A stretch of DNA of 14,213 nt from NCBI GenBank assembly GCA_964374115.1, contig CAYJXK010000023.1:1-14213 (forward strand), given 5' to 3'. Numbering within the stretch: position 1 is the first letter of the stretch; every line of letters begins with the position of its first letter. A program made the position numbers and the translations under genes. Positions 6,235 through 12,920 of this stretch are shown in pieces. The notes below the pieces were generated by a model. That model was not told the origin of the DNA. It searched no databases and worked only from the letters and a program-made list of their open reading frames with translations. Origin of the DNA: CAYJXK01 sp964374115. Its GTDB lineage: Bacteria > Patescibacteriota > Patescibacteriia > Magasanikbacterales > UBA922.

Positions 6235-7347
6235 TCATTGAATAAACATCGCATCACCAAAACTATAAAATCGATATCCATGTTCAATCCCCTGTTTGTA
6301 ACAATATAACATGAACTCTGTATCGTCAGCAAATGCGCAAACGAGCATCAGAAGAGTGGATTTTGGAAGATGAAAATTAGTGATGAGCGCGTCCACGATG
6401 TGAAATTGAAATCCTGGAGTGATAAAGATGTCTATATCACCACGATATGGTTGAATTACTTGATTGTTCGATTGCTCCATTGTTCCATTGCTGTTGTGTT
6501 GATGTGTTGCGGTGTTGTGACGCAAAAGCGCGATTCCCTCAAGCGTTCGCGCTGTCGTCGTCCCGACCGCCACCACTCTTCTCTCTTCTTTCTTCGCCCG
6601 GTTCACTGCTACCGCTGTTTCATCAGAGACTGCTACATATTCGCTGTGCATAAGATGATCTTCCACGCGCTCTGTCTTCACAGGCAAAAATGTGCCAAGA
6701 CCAACATGGAGCATCACATCTGCGAATACAATCCCTTTGTGTGCAAGTTTCTCGATCAGATCATTGGTAAAATGAAATCCTGCGGTTGGCGCCGCGACAG
6801 ATCCTTCATGGCGAGCATATACTGTCTGGTACGTGTCGATTTCATGTTTTTCATCTTTGATATAGGGCGGAAGCGGTACTGTGCCATACTGATTTGCCTT
6901 TTGCCTCACTATTTCTTCATCATCAGGAAATTGAACAAGAAGCGTGCCATCAGGTTCTTTGAGCAACACATCACAAAAAAAATCTTTGGCAAAAATCACT
7001 TTGGTTTTTGCGCGTACATGACGCCCGGGTTTGGCGAGCGCTTTCCACACACCGGAATTTTCCATGGGTCGCACGAGAAAAATTTCAACTGGTTTTTGAT
7101 GATCGCGAAGAATGTGTCCGGTCGCGGACACAAGCATCCCAAACAAACGCGCTTTGAATACTTTGGAATTATTCCAAACAAGAAGATCATCGGCATGGAA
7201 ATACTGACCAATATCATAAAAATGCGTATGGACTATCGTGTGCTTATTCCGATCCACGACCATAAGACGAGCATGGTCGCGTGGCTCGACTGGCCTTTGG
7301 GCGATACAAGAGGATGGAAGGAAATAGTCGAATGCACGAGTATACAT
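6235..7347 (-). CDS. queA: S-adenosylmethionine:tRNA ribosyltransferase-isomerase
   Basis: Transfers and isomerises the ribose of SAM onto preQ1 in tRNA, making epoxyqueuosine. The 370-residue product has IAQRPVEPRDHARLMVVDR (15-33), LLVWNNSKVFKARLFG (55-70), YGTVPLPPYI (154-163), GSVAAPTAGFHFT (182-194), MLHVGLGTFLPV (212-223), VGTTTARTLEG (261-271) and a C-terminal ITNFHLPKSTLLMLVCAFA (322-340). It is longer than the 340-356 residues usual for QueA, mainly because of a low-complexity insert near residues 275-299 encoded by an 8-nt repeat (6455-6494). ATG 7347 fits the family start; no SD is visible. It works directly after Tgt. No preQ1 synthesis gene (queC, D, E or F) is in the window. Confidence 0.96.
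   Translation of the reverse strand: MYTRAFDYFLPSSCIAQRPVEPRDHARLMVVDRNKHTIVHTHFYDIGQYFHADDLLVWNNSKVFKARLFGMLVSATGHILRDHQKPVEIFLVRPMENSGVWKALAKPGRHVRAKTKVIFAKDFFCDVLLKEPDGTLLVQFPDDEEIVRQKANQYGTVPLPPYIKDEKHEIDTYQTVYARHEGSVAAPTAGFHFTNDLIEKLAHKGIVFADVMLHVGLGTFLPVKTERVEDHLMHSEYVAVSDETAVAVNRAKKEERRVVAVGTTTARTLEGIALLRHNTATHQHNSNGTMEQSNNQVIQPYRGDIDIFITPGFQFHIVDALITNFHLPKSTLLMLVCAFADDTEFMLYCYKQGIEHGYRFYSFGDAMFIQ
6455..6494. repeat. 8-nt tandem repeat inside queA
   Basis: On the plus strand four consecutive octamers begin ATTG: ATTGTTCG (6463-6470), ATTGCTCC (6471-6478), ATTGTTCC (6479-6486) and ATTGCTGT (6487-6494), with a degenerate partial copy before them. On the queA strand this encodes Asn/Gln/Met/Glu-rich residues of the insert between TARTLEG and the GDIDIFITPGFQF region. 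Confidence 0.75.
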
Positions 7348-7354
7348 ATCACTA

Positions 7355-7383
7355 TTGACTTTTGCTCATCTGCATGATACACT
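7355..7383 (+). promoter_or_regulatory. Predicted sigma70-type promoter of the 133-aa gene
   Basis: TTGACT (7355-7360) and TACACT (7378-7383) are separated by 17 bases. Transcription would start near 7390 and give a leader of about 55 nt. It lies 8 bases from the divergent queA start codon, so the two genes share this control region. It rules out the in-frame TTG at 7355 as the start of the downstream gene. Confidence 0.6.
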
Positions 7384-7444
7384 CCGTCCCAAGTGCCTTC
7401 CGCTTGGTGTGAGAGGCACATTCTACCACACGGGAGAAACCAAT

Positions 7445-7846
7445 ATGGGTGCGCCTTTCTCGGTGCGCGTCAGAGACTGTACCGAAACCTGTCAGAGGGT
7501 CCTTAGACTTCTTGTCGAGGGCCACAACCGGACGGTCAAAGCGAAAAAGAGAATTCCCCTTACTGTCCGCGAGGATGGTGAGGTTAGCTCTTTGGTCGCT
7601 ATCCTCCATGCGATCTCCGAGACCGGTCAGCAGGCTACCCTGAGCTACGACGCAGCCGAGCGGGTGAAGCGGGTGTTGCTCGACTCTTTCGGGATGCGGG
7701 TCCATGAGTCCAAGATGGACCGAGGACCCACGCTCGACGAGTCGCTCTTCACCTTCCTCGCCTCTCTCGAGGCCGAACTCCGTGACCCGGGCTACCGCCG
7801 CAACAAGCGGAAGCTCGGAGAGACGGAAACGGCCACTGCCGTCTAG
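7445..7846 (+). CDS. Hypothetical protein, 133 aa
   Basis: ATG 7445 follows GGGAG (7434-7438) at a spacing of 6 nt, and the frame closes with TAG 7844-7846. The product is soluble and highly charged, mostly predicted helical (TCQRVLRLLVEG, SYDAAERVKRVLLDSF, DESLFTFLASLEAEL) and ends in a basic then Thr-rich tail. It has two cysteines near the N terminus (CTETC, residues 12-16). No family is recognised. Base composition is clearly more GC-rich than queA and mltG, and codon choice (GTC, CTC, GAG, CGG) differs from theirs. With its own promoter, SD and terminator, it is a self-contained unit that may have been acquired. A 205-codon antisense frame over the same bases is rejected. Confidence 0.7.
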   Translation: MGAPFSVRVRDCTETCQRVLRLLVEGHNRTVKAKKRIPLTVREDGEVSSLVAILHAISETGQQATLSYDAAERVKRVLLDSFGMRVHESKMDRGPTLDESLFTFLASLEAELRDPGYRRNKRKLGETETATAV

Positions 7847-7879
7847 CGCCCTCCTCGTGGTGGAACAAAGGAGTGTGTG

Positions 7880-7931
7880 CCTCGGTGGATTGACTTGTGG
7901 CAGGGTCAACCACCGGGGCCGTTCTTTTTTA
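7880..7931 (+). terminator. Rho-independent terminator of the 133-aa gene
   Basis: CGGTGGATTGAC (7883-7894) pairs with GTCAACCACCG (7905-7915) with one bulged A. GC-rich flanks extend the stem, and it is followed by GTTCTTTTTT (7921-7930). The T-run overlaps the convergent mltG stop codon. Confidence 0.8.
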
Positions 7932-8975
7932 TCGCAGATATTTTTCAATATTCTCCTGATGTTTTTCAAAGGTTTCGGCGTATTTCACATCTCCTTCGTC
8001 TGTGGTCAAAAAATACCAATACTCATTTTTTTCCGGATAGATGGCCGCCATGATTGACTCAAAAGAAGGATTCGAAATAGGGCCAGACGGAAGTCCCGGA
8101 TAGCGATAGGTATTCCACGGGCTTGGATTGTCTCTTTCTTCTTTTGTCGTAAACACATCTCCTTTCTTTTGAAGAGCATAATGTACTGTGGAATCGGCTT
8201 GGAGCGCCCAATTTTTGTCATATCGTCTCCAAAAAATATCAGCAACTCGCGCGCGATCTTTTGTATCTCGCACTTCTCGCTCGAGAATACTTGCCATGAT
8301 GAGCATATCATGGATCGTTCTCTTTTGTTTCGCAATATCCGCGTACATTTCGGGTGTTAATTGTGCATCTCGTGCTCTGATTAGCTTTTCGGCAATCTCT
8401 TCTATGGTCGCATCTCGAAACACCCGATACGTATCTGGACGGAGATAACCTTCAAAACTAATAGACTGTGGTTTGTCCTTCGTCACTTCGAAAGATGAAG
8501 AAATCAGTGGCGTGGTGTAACCAAGAATACTCAGTGGATAGATGGCTGGTGGACCGACGATACGATACCAATCCTGCTCTTTTGCGATCATACCTTCTTT
8601 GACAAAATACTCGGCAATGTCCTTGAGATTCCATCCAGGAATGATGGTGATAATCCGTTCATTGAGACCAGGTTCTCCGAGCGCCGCGGCCACACGACTC
8701 AAGGTGATCGGGCGAGTGACCTCGAATGTCCCATGGTTGATCCCAGTATCAATTCCTTTTATTGCGACATATTTTCGAAACAACCACGCCTGACGGATGA
8801 CGTGTTCTTCTTGGAGCCGTTCTGCCATGTCGCGAACCGATTCCCCTTGTTTGATCGTGAACGTAAGGCGATCGACATTTTGTGCTTCTGCCGTATATAT
8901 TTCAGAATAAATAAACCAGACACCCGTGGCCGCGCAGATGAAAAAAACGATGAGAAAAGTTTTTTTGATGAACAT
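7929..8975 (-). CDS. mltG: Endolytic murein transglycosylase MltG
   Basis: Inner-membrane lytic transglycosylase that cuts nascent peptidoglycan strands and so limits their length. Starting at ATG 8975 gives 348 residues (E. coli MltG 340), with an N-terminal membrane anchor at about 5-23 (TFLIVFFICAATGVWFIY), a LysM-like subdomain (about 37-88) and the YceG catalytic domain. The catalytic domain shows FEGYLRPDTY (174-183), MASILEREV with catalytic Glu232 (227-235), LQADSTVHYAL (258-268), SPWNTYRYPGLPSGPISNP (285-303) and a C-terminal KYAETFEKHQENIEKY. The frame extends upstream to a GTG at 9068, but that would place charged residues before the anchor and overlap the previous gene. No SD is seen. 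It follows the nucleotidyltransferase gene by 65 nt. Confidence 0.95.
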   Translation of the reverse strand: MFIKKTFLIVFFICAATGVWFIYSEIYTAEAQNVDRLTFTIKQGESVRDMAERLQEEHVIRQAWLFRKYVAIKGIDTGINHGTFEVTRPITLSRVAAALGEPGLNERIITIIPGWNLKDIAEYFVKEGMIAKEQDWYRIVGPPAIYPLSILGYTTPLISSSFEVTKDKPQSISFEGYLRPDTYRVFRDATIEEIAEKLIRARDAQLTPEMYADIAKQKRTIHDMLIMASILEREVRDTKDRARVADIFWRRYDKNWALQADSTVHYALQKKGDVFTTKEERDNPSPWNTYRYPGLPSGPISNPSFESIMAAIYPEKNEYWYFLTTDEGDVKYAETFEKHQENIEKYLR

Positions 8976-9013
8976 AGGACGTATGTTTTTACGTTGGCAA
9001 GTTTGCCGATTAT

Positions 9014-9036
9014 CCAGTTGATACGTCCACAACTGG
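9014..9036. promoter_or_regulatory. Dyad between the nucleotidyltransferase gene and mltG
   Basis: CCAGTTG (9014-9020) and CAACTGG (9030-9036) form a perfect 7-bp inverted repeat with a 9-nt centre, in the 65-nt gap before mltG. The size suits a dimeric regulator site or a small RNA hairpin. No T-run follows. Confidence 0.35.
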
Positions 9037-9040
9037 TACA

Positions 9041-9730
9041 CTATTCCATCCAATGCTTCCTCGCCCACTCTAACCTCTCCGGCACTCCAATATCAATCCA
9101 CGCAGTCTCTGACGGATAGACACACAGATGCTTCATGTATGGAAAGACATCATATTCAATACTAAAGACATCCTCTGGAGGAAAATAGTCGCGGACACGA
9201 GGGTTGAATAGATACACCCCGCCGTTGATGTATCCTGGGACATGCTTTCCTTCTTTTTCCTTAAACGCTGTGAGATGGTGCGCTGTATCAAATTCCAGTG
9301 TCCCATATACTGCCGCGTCTTCCACCTTAGTCCCGAGCAATATTCCTTCCATTTCCATATGGAGGCCCTCTGCCATATCGCTAAAATCATGCGACGAGAG
9401 CACATCACCATTGAGAACCCATGCAGGAGCATCCGAATTTTTTATATACTGCATCGCATGCTTGATCGCTCCGCCTGTTCCCAATTGTTTGTCTTCAATC
9501 GCATAAATAAGAGAGACATCCTCTCGCTTCTCCCCTATTTCATCATACAATACGCGCGCGAGGTGTCCTGCCGCGAGCACGACTTCTTCAATCCCAAGAG
9601 CATGCAGTTTTTGGAGCTGCCAATCGAGGACTGATTTGCCGCCGATGTCGAGAAGAATCTTTGGTGTTTGTTTCGTGATATCACCGAGGCGTGTCGAAAG
9701 TCCGCCACAGAGAATAATCGCGTTCATCAT
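9041..9730 (-). CDS. Sugar-1-phosphate nucleotidyltransferase
   Basis: GT-A-fold enzyme that joins a sugar-1-phosphate to an NTP to give an activated NDP-sugar. The 229-residue product has the N-terminal signature AIILCGGLSTRLGDITKQTPK, LGTGGA for base recognition (about 83-88), NGDVL (107-111), YINGGVYLF (167-175), FSIEYDVFP (189-197) and WIDIGVPERL (211-220). The last two resemble the heptose-1-phosphate guanylyltransferase (HddC) and MurNAc-1-phosphate uridylyltransferase (MurU) group more than RmlA; the sugar cannot be decided here. ATG 9730 overlaps the PAP2 stop codon as ATGA, and a second ATG at 9727 gives the more usual family N terminus. The overlap implies translational coupling with the phosphatase. 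Its likely role is supplying a precursor for a wall or surface polymer. Confidence 0.88.
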   Translation of the reverse strand: MMNAIILCGGLSTRLGDITKQTPKILLDIGGKSVLDWQLQKLHALGIEEVVLAAGHLARVLYDEIGEKREDVSLIYAIEDKQLGTGGAIKHAMQYIKNSDAPAWVLNGDVLSSHDFSDMAEGLHMEMEGILLGTKVEDAAVYGTLEFDTAHHLTAFKEKEGKHVPGYINGGVYLFNPRVRDYFPPEDVFSIEYDVFPYMKHLCVYPSETAWIDIGVPERLEWARKHWME

Positions 9731-10251
9731 AAGGTCATGATCGCAACAACGAAGGAAAAAAGAATGCCACTGATCATACCACCAATAATATCGCGCGGAT
9801 AATGAACTCCAACATACACTCGAGATATGGCAATAAAGAAAGCCAAGACGATGAATCCGATACCGATGGGAAATCCGATCTGCGTTGTGGAAATAATAGC
9901 GAACAAAAAGGCGACGGCCGTATGATCTGATGGGAATGATTTATAATTCTGCAACGGATTCACCAGCTGCATACTACGGGGAAATTCCACATGTGGCCGA
10001 GGACGTTTCACCATACGCGCGATCAACCAATGTATTCCAAACATACCAATAAGGACAATTCCGAGAGAAGAAAGATATGCCTCGGCCAGAGCACGGTTCG
10101 ATGTCGCTTCAATCATGAACCAGAGATACAATCCAACAAGAATGTATATCAGCCACCGAGCGAAAAAAATCATGAGCCCATCCACAATCGGCCTTTTGCC
10201 GACTTGTTCATTGATGCGTAGAAAAAGTTTGTGACTCCAGGAAAGTTTCAT
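9727..10251 (-). CDS. PAP2-family membrane phosphatase (possible undecaprenyl-diphosphate phosphatase)
   Basis: Membrane phosphatase of the PAP2 superfamily. Such enzymes release phosphate from lipid carriers, for example recycling undecaprenyl diphosphate (BcrC type). The 174-residue product has the three signature motifs: VKRPRP (81-86), PSDHTAVAF (107-115) and SRVYVGVHYPRD (143-154) with catalytic His150 and Asp154. About five hydrophobic helices are visible (28-47, 61-78, 113-127, 129-144, 157-173). The frame is open to a GTG at 10314, but ATG 10251 gives a normal N terminus; no SD supports either. It overlaps the nucleotidyltransferase gene by 3-4 nt. With MltG and the FemX-like gene nearby, lipid-carrier recycling is plausible, though phosphatidate or other lipid substrates cannot be excluded. 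Confidence 0.88.
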   Translation of the reverse strand: MKLSWSHKLFLRINEQVGKRPIVDGLMIFFARWLIYILVGLYLWFMIEATSNRALAEAYLSSLGIVLIGMFGIHWLIARMVKRPRPHVEFPRSMQLVNPLQNYKSFPSDHTAVAFLFAIISTTQIGFPIGIGFIVLAFFIAISRVYVGVHYPRDIIGGMISGILFSFVVAIMTL

Positions 10252-10300
10252 ATTACTTTTAACTTGTAGCGCGTTTCCGTGTTTGATGCGCTCCCCCAAT

Positions 10301-10439
10301 CGCCATTCAGTCACTTTTTCTTTACCTGCGACTCTGTGGGCTATACCTGACAGTATCGTGGGGTCGAGGATGGACGCATAACATATTCTTGCTTGGAATG
10401 TGCGAGTTTTGGAGGCAAAGAAAAAGTGATGGGATGGCG
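10301..10439. repeat. 139-bp palindromic element with long inverted arms (MITE-like)
   Basis: The left arm 10301-10323 and the reverse complement of the right arm 10417-10439 match at 20 of 23 positions, including a perfect 13-mer (TCACTTTTTCTTT / AAAGAAAAAGTGA). Similarity continues inwards for about 12 more bases at lower identity. The centre is about 93 nt, with no ORF I can support. It lies between the FemX-like gene (ends 10468) and the PAP2 gene (starts 10251). No obvious target-site duplication is seen. It could be a miniature mobile element, or a structured RNA or regulatory element. Confidence 0.5.
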
Positions 10440-10467
10440 CGAGAGAAAAAAACTCGATATGAATTCT

Positions 10468-11457
10468 TTATCTTTTTATCTCTCGTCTCATCATCCGATA
10501 TACTCGATACATCAGAGGATTGAGCACGATATCAACAGCCTGTGGATATGACCGAAGCGCTCCACCAAATCCTACTTTGAATCTCGTGATGCCATTGAAA
10601 CGATGTTTTTTCTCCCAGCAAAATCCGTTGAAACATGATGTCTTCTCTGTCTCATGCTCTTGATCACTCGGCCGCGCTATGCCCCAAAAATCATATTCAA
10701 TGCATCCGTGTCCTCGCGCGTATTGCATCGCGTGCCATTGCATGAGATATGGCGCCATGAACTGTCGATCCACATACGATGAGGCTCCGAAAAGATACGT
10801 CATCCGTCTGCTATGATGTAATAAGAGCACTGTCGCAATTGGCTTCTCCGCGCTATAGGCGTTCAATTGTATCACAGAGGGAAGATCGAGAAGCGCTTCA
10901 AAATATGATTTGGGGTAGCTCTTCAATTCATGACGGCTGAATGTCTCTTCATGAAGCGCCCAGAATACATTCATATTTTTTTCTTGCTTCACTGCCACTC
11001 CCTTTCGTTCAGCGAGACGGATATTATACCGCGTTTTTTCATGCATCGCATCAAGTAGTTCTTCTGTGGGAGATGTCAAGGAAACCACCCATGAATACTG
11101 TGGTTGACGATTTTCTACTGGATAGAAAAGCAGGCCTTCGAGAGGAATGTGTGTCAAGGATTCGAGACGGATAAACGAAACACGCTTTTCTCGAGCAAAT
11201 CCGATACATGTTTCAATTTCTGCGCGAGACACTACTGCGCGAGGGATATATATATAGTGGAAACCAAAAGGAAGCCTCTGTGATATATACTGAAGATTGT
11301 GAAGCTGATTCTCTTCTTTCATCTGAATCCGACCGACCTCACGCAAAGAAGACTTAAGACACTCTCCGTATTCAAAAGATTGTAAAAATTCTGCCTGCGC
11401 ATCTCCAGTATCTCCTTTTTTCCATTGGTCTTTGGTCGTGACAAGCATGATATCCAT
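10468..11457 (-). CDS. FemAB/FemX-like aminoacyltransferase (peptidoglycan bridge)
   Basis: Member of the FemABX family, GNAT-fold enzymes that add amino acids from aminoacyl-tRNA to the stem peptide of lipid-linked peptidoglycan precursors. The 329-residue product carries the family hallmarks: KTRYNIRLAERKGVAV in the first GNAT half, an FWALHEETFSRH stretch, the second half with YLFGASSYVDRQFMAPYLMQWHAM (written here as YLFGASS then APYLMQWHAM), YDFWGIA, and a C-terminal GITRFKVGFGG. The long coiled-coil arm of Staphylococcus FemA is not evident, so it is nearer to FemX. The frame opens at GTG 11523, but ATG 11457 (MDIMLVTTKDQW) matches the usual family start; ATG 11448 is possible. It is the first envelope gene on this strand, followed 217 nt later by the PAP2 gene. 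Confidence 0.88.
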   Translation of the reverse strand: MDIMLVTTKDQWKKGDTGDAQAEFLQSFEYGECLKSSLREVGRIQMKEENQLHNLQYISQRLPFGFHYIYIPRAVVSRAEIETCIGFAREKRVSFIRLESLTHIPLEGLLFYPVENRQPQYSWVVSLTSPTEELLDAMHEKTRYNIRLAERKGVAVKQEKNMNVFWALHEETFSRHELKSYPKSYFEALLDLPSVIQLNAYSAEKPIATVLLLHHSRRMTYLFGASSYVDRQFMAPYLMQWHAMQYARGHGCIEYDFWGIARPSDQEHETEKTSCFNGFCWEKKHRFNGITRFKVGFGGALRSYPQAVDIVLNPLMYRVYRMMRREIKR

Positions 11458-11530
11458 AATCCCCGTATCATACCGCACTTCGACCACCTCTTCAACCTCT
11501 AGTCTTGTATCCCTACATTCCACTTGACAC

Positions 11531-11559
11531 TTGTTAAGTACACATACCCATGATACAGT
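11531..11559 (+). promoter_or_regulatory. Candidate promoter of the duplicated-domain gene
   Basis: TTGTTA (11531-11536) and TACAGT (11554-11559) are separated by 17 bases; transcription would begin near 11566, about 23 nt before ATG 11589. A full-consensus TTGACA lies at 11524-11529 but has no matching -10 at normal spacing. The match is moderate. Confidence 0.35.
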
Positions 11560-11588
11560 AATTTTGTCATCTGACGCTCACTCAATAT

Positions 11589-12833
11589 ATGTCCCTCCCG
11601 AAGATCCTCTCCATCACCACCGCCGCTCTCCTTGTTGTCGCAGGAGGGGTGTATTGGGGGTGGATGAAAAAGGATTTTTTTATGAACAGTGAAGCACAGA
11701 TTCGTGCAGGCCAAGTTCAAGAATTAAACTCTTTCCTCTCGCCGGGGAAAAAATCAGAATTAGACACATTGTTAGCCGAAGTGCCAGCTTCATTTTCATA
11801 TGATCAATTTCAGTACAAGGAAGATATGGAAAAGTATTGGCAGTATTATGATCCTGAGGGATTTGTTGGCTTTACCTTTATTTACCCCAAGGGATATTCG
11901 GTACTCCTTGATAATTCCACGCGAAGTACTGTGCCCCATATTTTATGGCCAAAGTTTTCTGGTCCTGATCGAGACCCATATTTTCAATTTCATATATATG
12001 ACAAGACGGAGAACACACAGAATGAATTTAGAAAAAATTTTCAGGAAAGATCAGCGTTGATAGTGAAAGAACAAAGTATTTCAGTTCAAAATTTTCCTGG
12101 AAAATTTTTTATTCTATTTTTTGAAAATAAATCCACATTTATTCCCGTCATTGTTTTTTCAACTCCTACCTCTACATATCAATTATCGATTAGGGGTGAC
12201 CAAGAAGTTTCAGACATCAAAGAGTGGAGACAGTTTATTCAGCTCGCTCATTCCTTGCAAATTACTGAAAAATATTCTATTCCTCCTACTCTTAAACAAG
12301 ATCTTGAAGATGTTATGAAAAATATTCCGGACACATTTTCTTTCGATCAGTTTGATCATACGAAAAATTCGTTTCGATATGATTTTTCTCAATTTGGTTT
12401 TTCCTTCTGGTACCCTCAGAATCAAGGATGGTATCTTGTGCCGAGTAACCCAAAAAATGAAACGGATAATACGGTATCTTCTTCTGGTTTTTATCTCAAT
12501 CCGCCAGAGTTGATCTGTTGTGACACCCTCTTTATGTTTTCTATGGTTCGTGATGGTGAAAAAACTAATGTATTGGAGAGATATTTGGAAAGTTATGAAG
12601 AGAAATCGACAATACCCCCTCATCTTCCCTACATCCTTAAGTCTGTTAGTTTTCATGGAAATAAGGGTGTGATTATAGTCCGCAAAGGAACCGGTGCACT
12701 TTTCTATATTGTAGAAGCGTATGTCCAGGATGAAGAAAATAGACGATTTTATTCTTTCAGAAACCCATCCGATAAACAAAGAGATCTTGAAGTATTTATT
12801 CAGATCCTCCATTCTTTTTTTCCAAGTCAATGA
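11589..12833 (+). CDS. Membrane-anchored protein with two copies of an unknown domain
   Basis: No family is recognised with confidence. The 414-residue product starts with a short basic end and a hydrophobic segment at 5-24 (KILSITTAALLVVAGGVYWGW), a likely uncleaved signal anchor, so the rest is probably extracytoplasmic. Residues 55-227 and 235-414 are diverged copies of one domain: LDTLLAEVPASFSYDQF (58-74) aligns with LEDVMKNIPDTFSFDQF (239-255), GFTFIYPKGYSV (94-105) with FGFSFWYPQNQGWYLV (269-284), and EWRQFIQLAHSL (212-223) with LEVFIQILHSF. The GF-F-YP-GW pattern recalls PsbP/DcrB-like beta domains; that is only a suggestion. A Cys-Cys pair occurs once, in copy 2. No SD precedes ATG 11589. 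The gene diverges from the FemX-like gene and precedes the M23 gene. Confidence 0.85.
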   Translation: MSLPKILSITTAALLVVAGGVYWGWMKKDFFMNSEAQIRAGQVQELNSFLSPGKKSELDTLLAEVPASFSYDQFQYKEDMEKYWQYYDPEGFVGFTFIYPKGYSVLLDNSTRSTVPHILWPKFSGPDRDPYFQFHIYDKTENTQNEFRKNFQERSALIVKEQSISVQNFPGKFFILFFENKSTFIPVIVFSTPTSTYQLSIRGDQEVSDIKEWRQFIQLAHSLQITEKYSIPPTLKQDLEDVMKNIPDTFSFDQFDHTKNSFRYDFSQFGFSFWYPQNQGWYLVPSNPKNETDNTVSSSGFYLNPPELICCDTLFMFSMVRDGEKTNVLERYLESYEEKSTIPPHLPYILKSVSFHGNKGVIIVRKGTGALFYIVEAYVQDEENRRFYSFRNPSDKQRDLEVFIQILHSFFPSQ

Positions 12834-12838
12834 CTTTG

Positions 12839-12872
12839 CTCTCAGGAAAGATTTTCTTATGTTTCCTGAGAG
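12839..12872 (+). terminator. Perfect 11-bp hairpin after the duplicated-domain gene
   Basis: CTCTCAGGAAA (12839-12849) pairs perfectly with TTTCCTGAGAG (12862-12872) around a 12-nt loop, starting 5 bases after the stop codon. The downstream sequence is GAGGGGATTGTTCTTTCC, with no clean U-tract. It may be a weak terminator, a processing or stability hairpin, or an attenuator before the M23 gene. Confidence 0.5.
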
Positions 12873-12920
12873 GAGGGGATTGTTCTTTCCAATTTAGATC
12901 TTCACCTAGGGAGAGCTGTC

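Noticed and set aside
6455..6494. Possible CRISPR-like array in the queA repeat
   Set aside because: Units are 8 nt and contiguous with no spacers; it is a simple tandem repeat.
6370..7377. 335-codon plus-strand frame opposite queA
   Set aside because: It is the antisense of a clearly recognised queA gene, has no initiation signal, and crosses into the divergent promoter region.
7352..7969. 205-codon minus-strand frame opposite the 133-aa gene
   Set aside because: It has no SD, runs through the terminator hairpin and the end of mltG, and its product shows no fold-like pattern. The plus-strand frame has promoter, SD and terminator in the right places.
12210..12830. 206-codon minus-strand frame opposite the duplicated-domain gene
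   Set aside because: The plus-strand product has a membrane anchor and an internal duplication, which cannot be chance; the antisense product is Ile/Lys/Arg-rich and unstructured.
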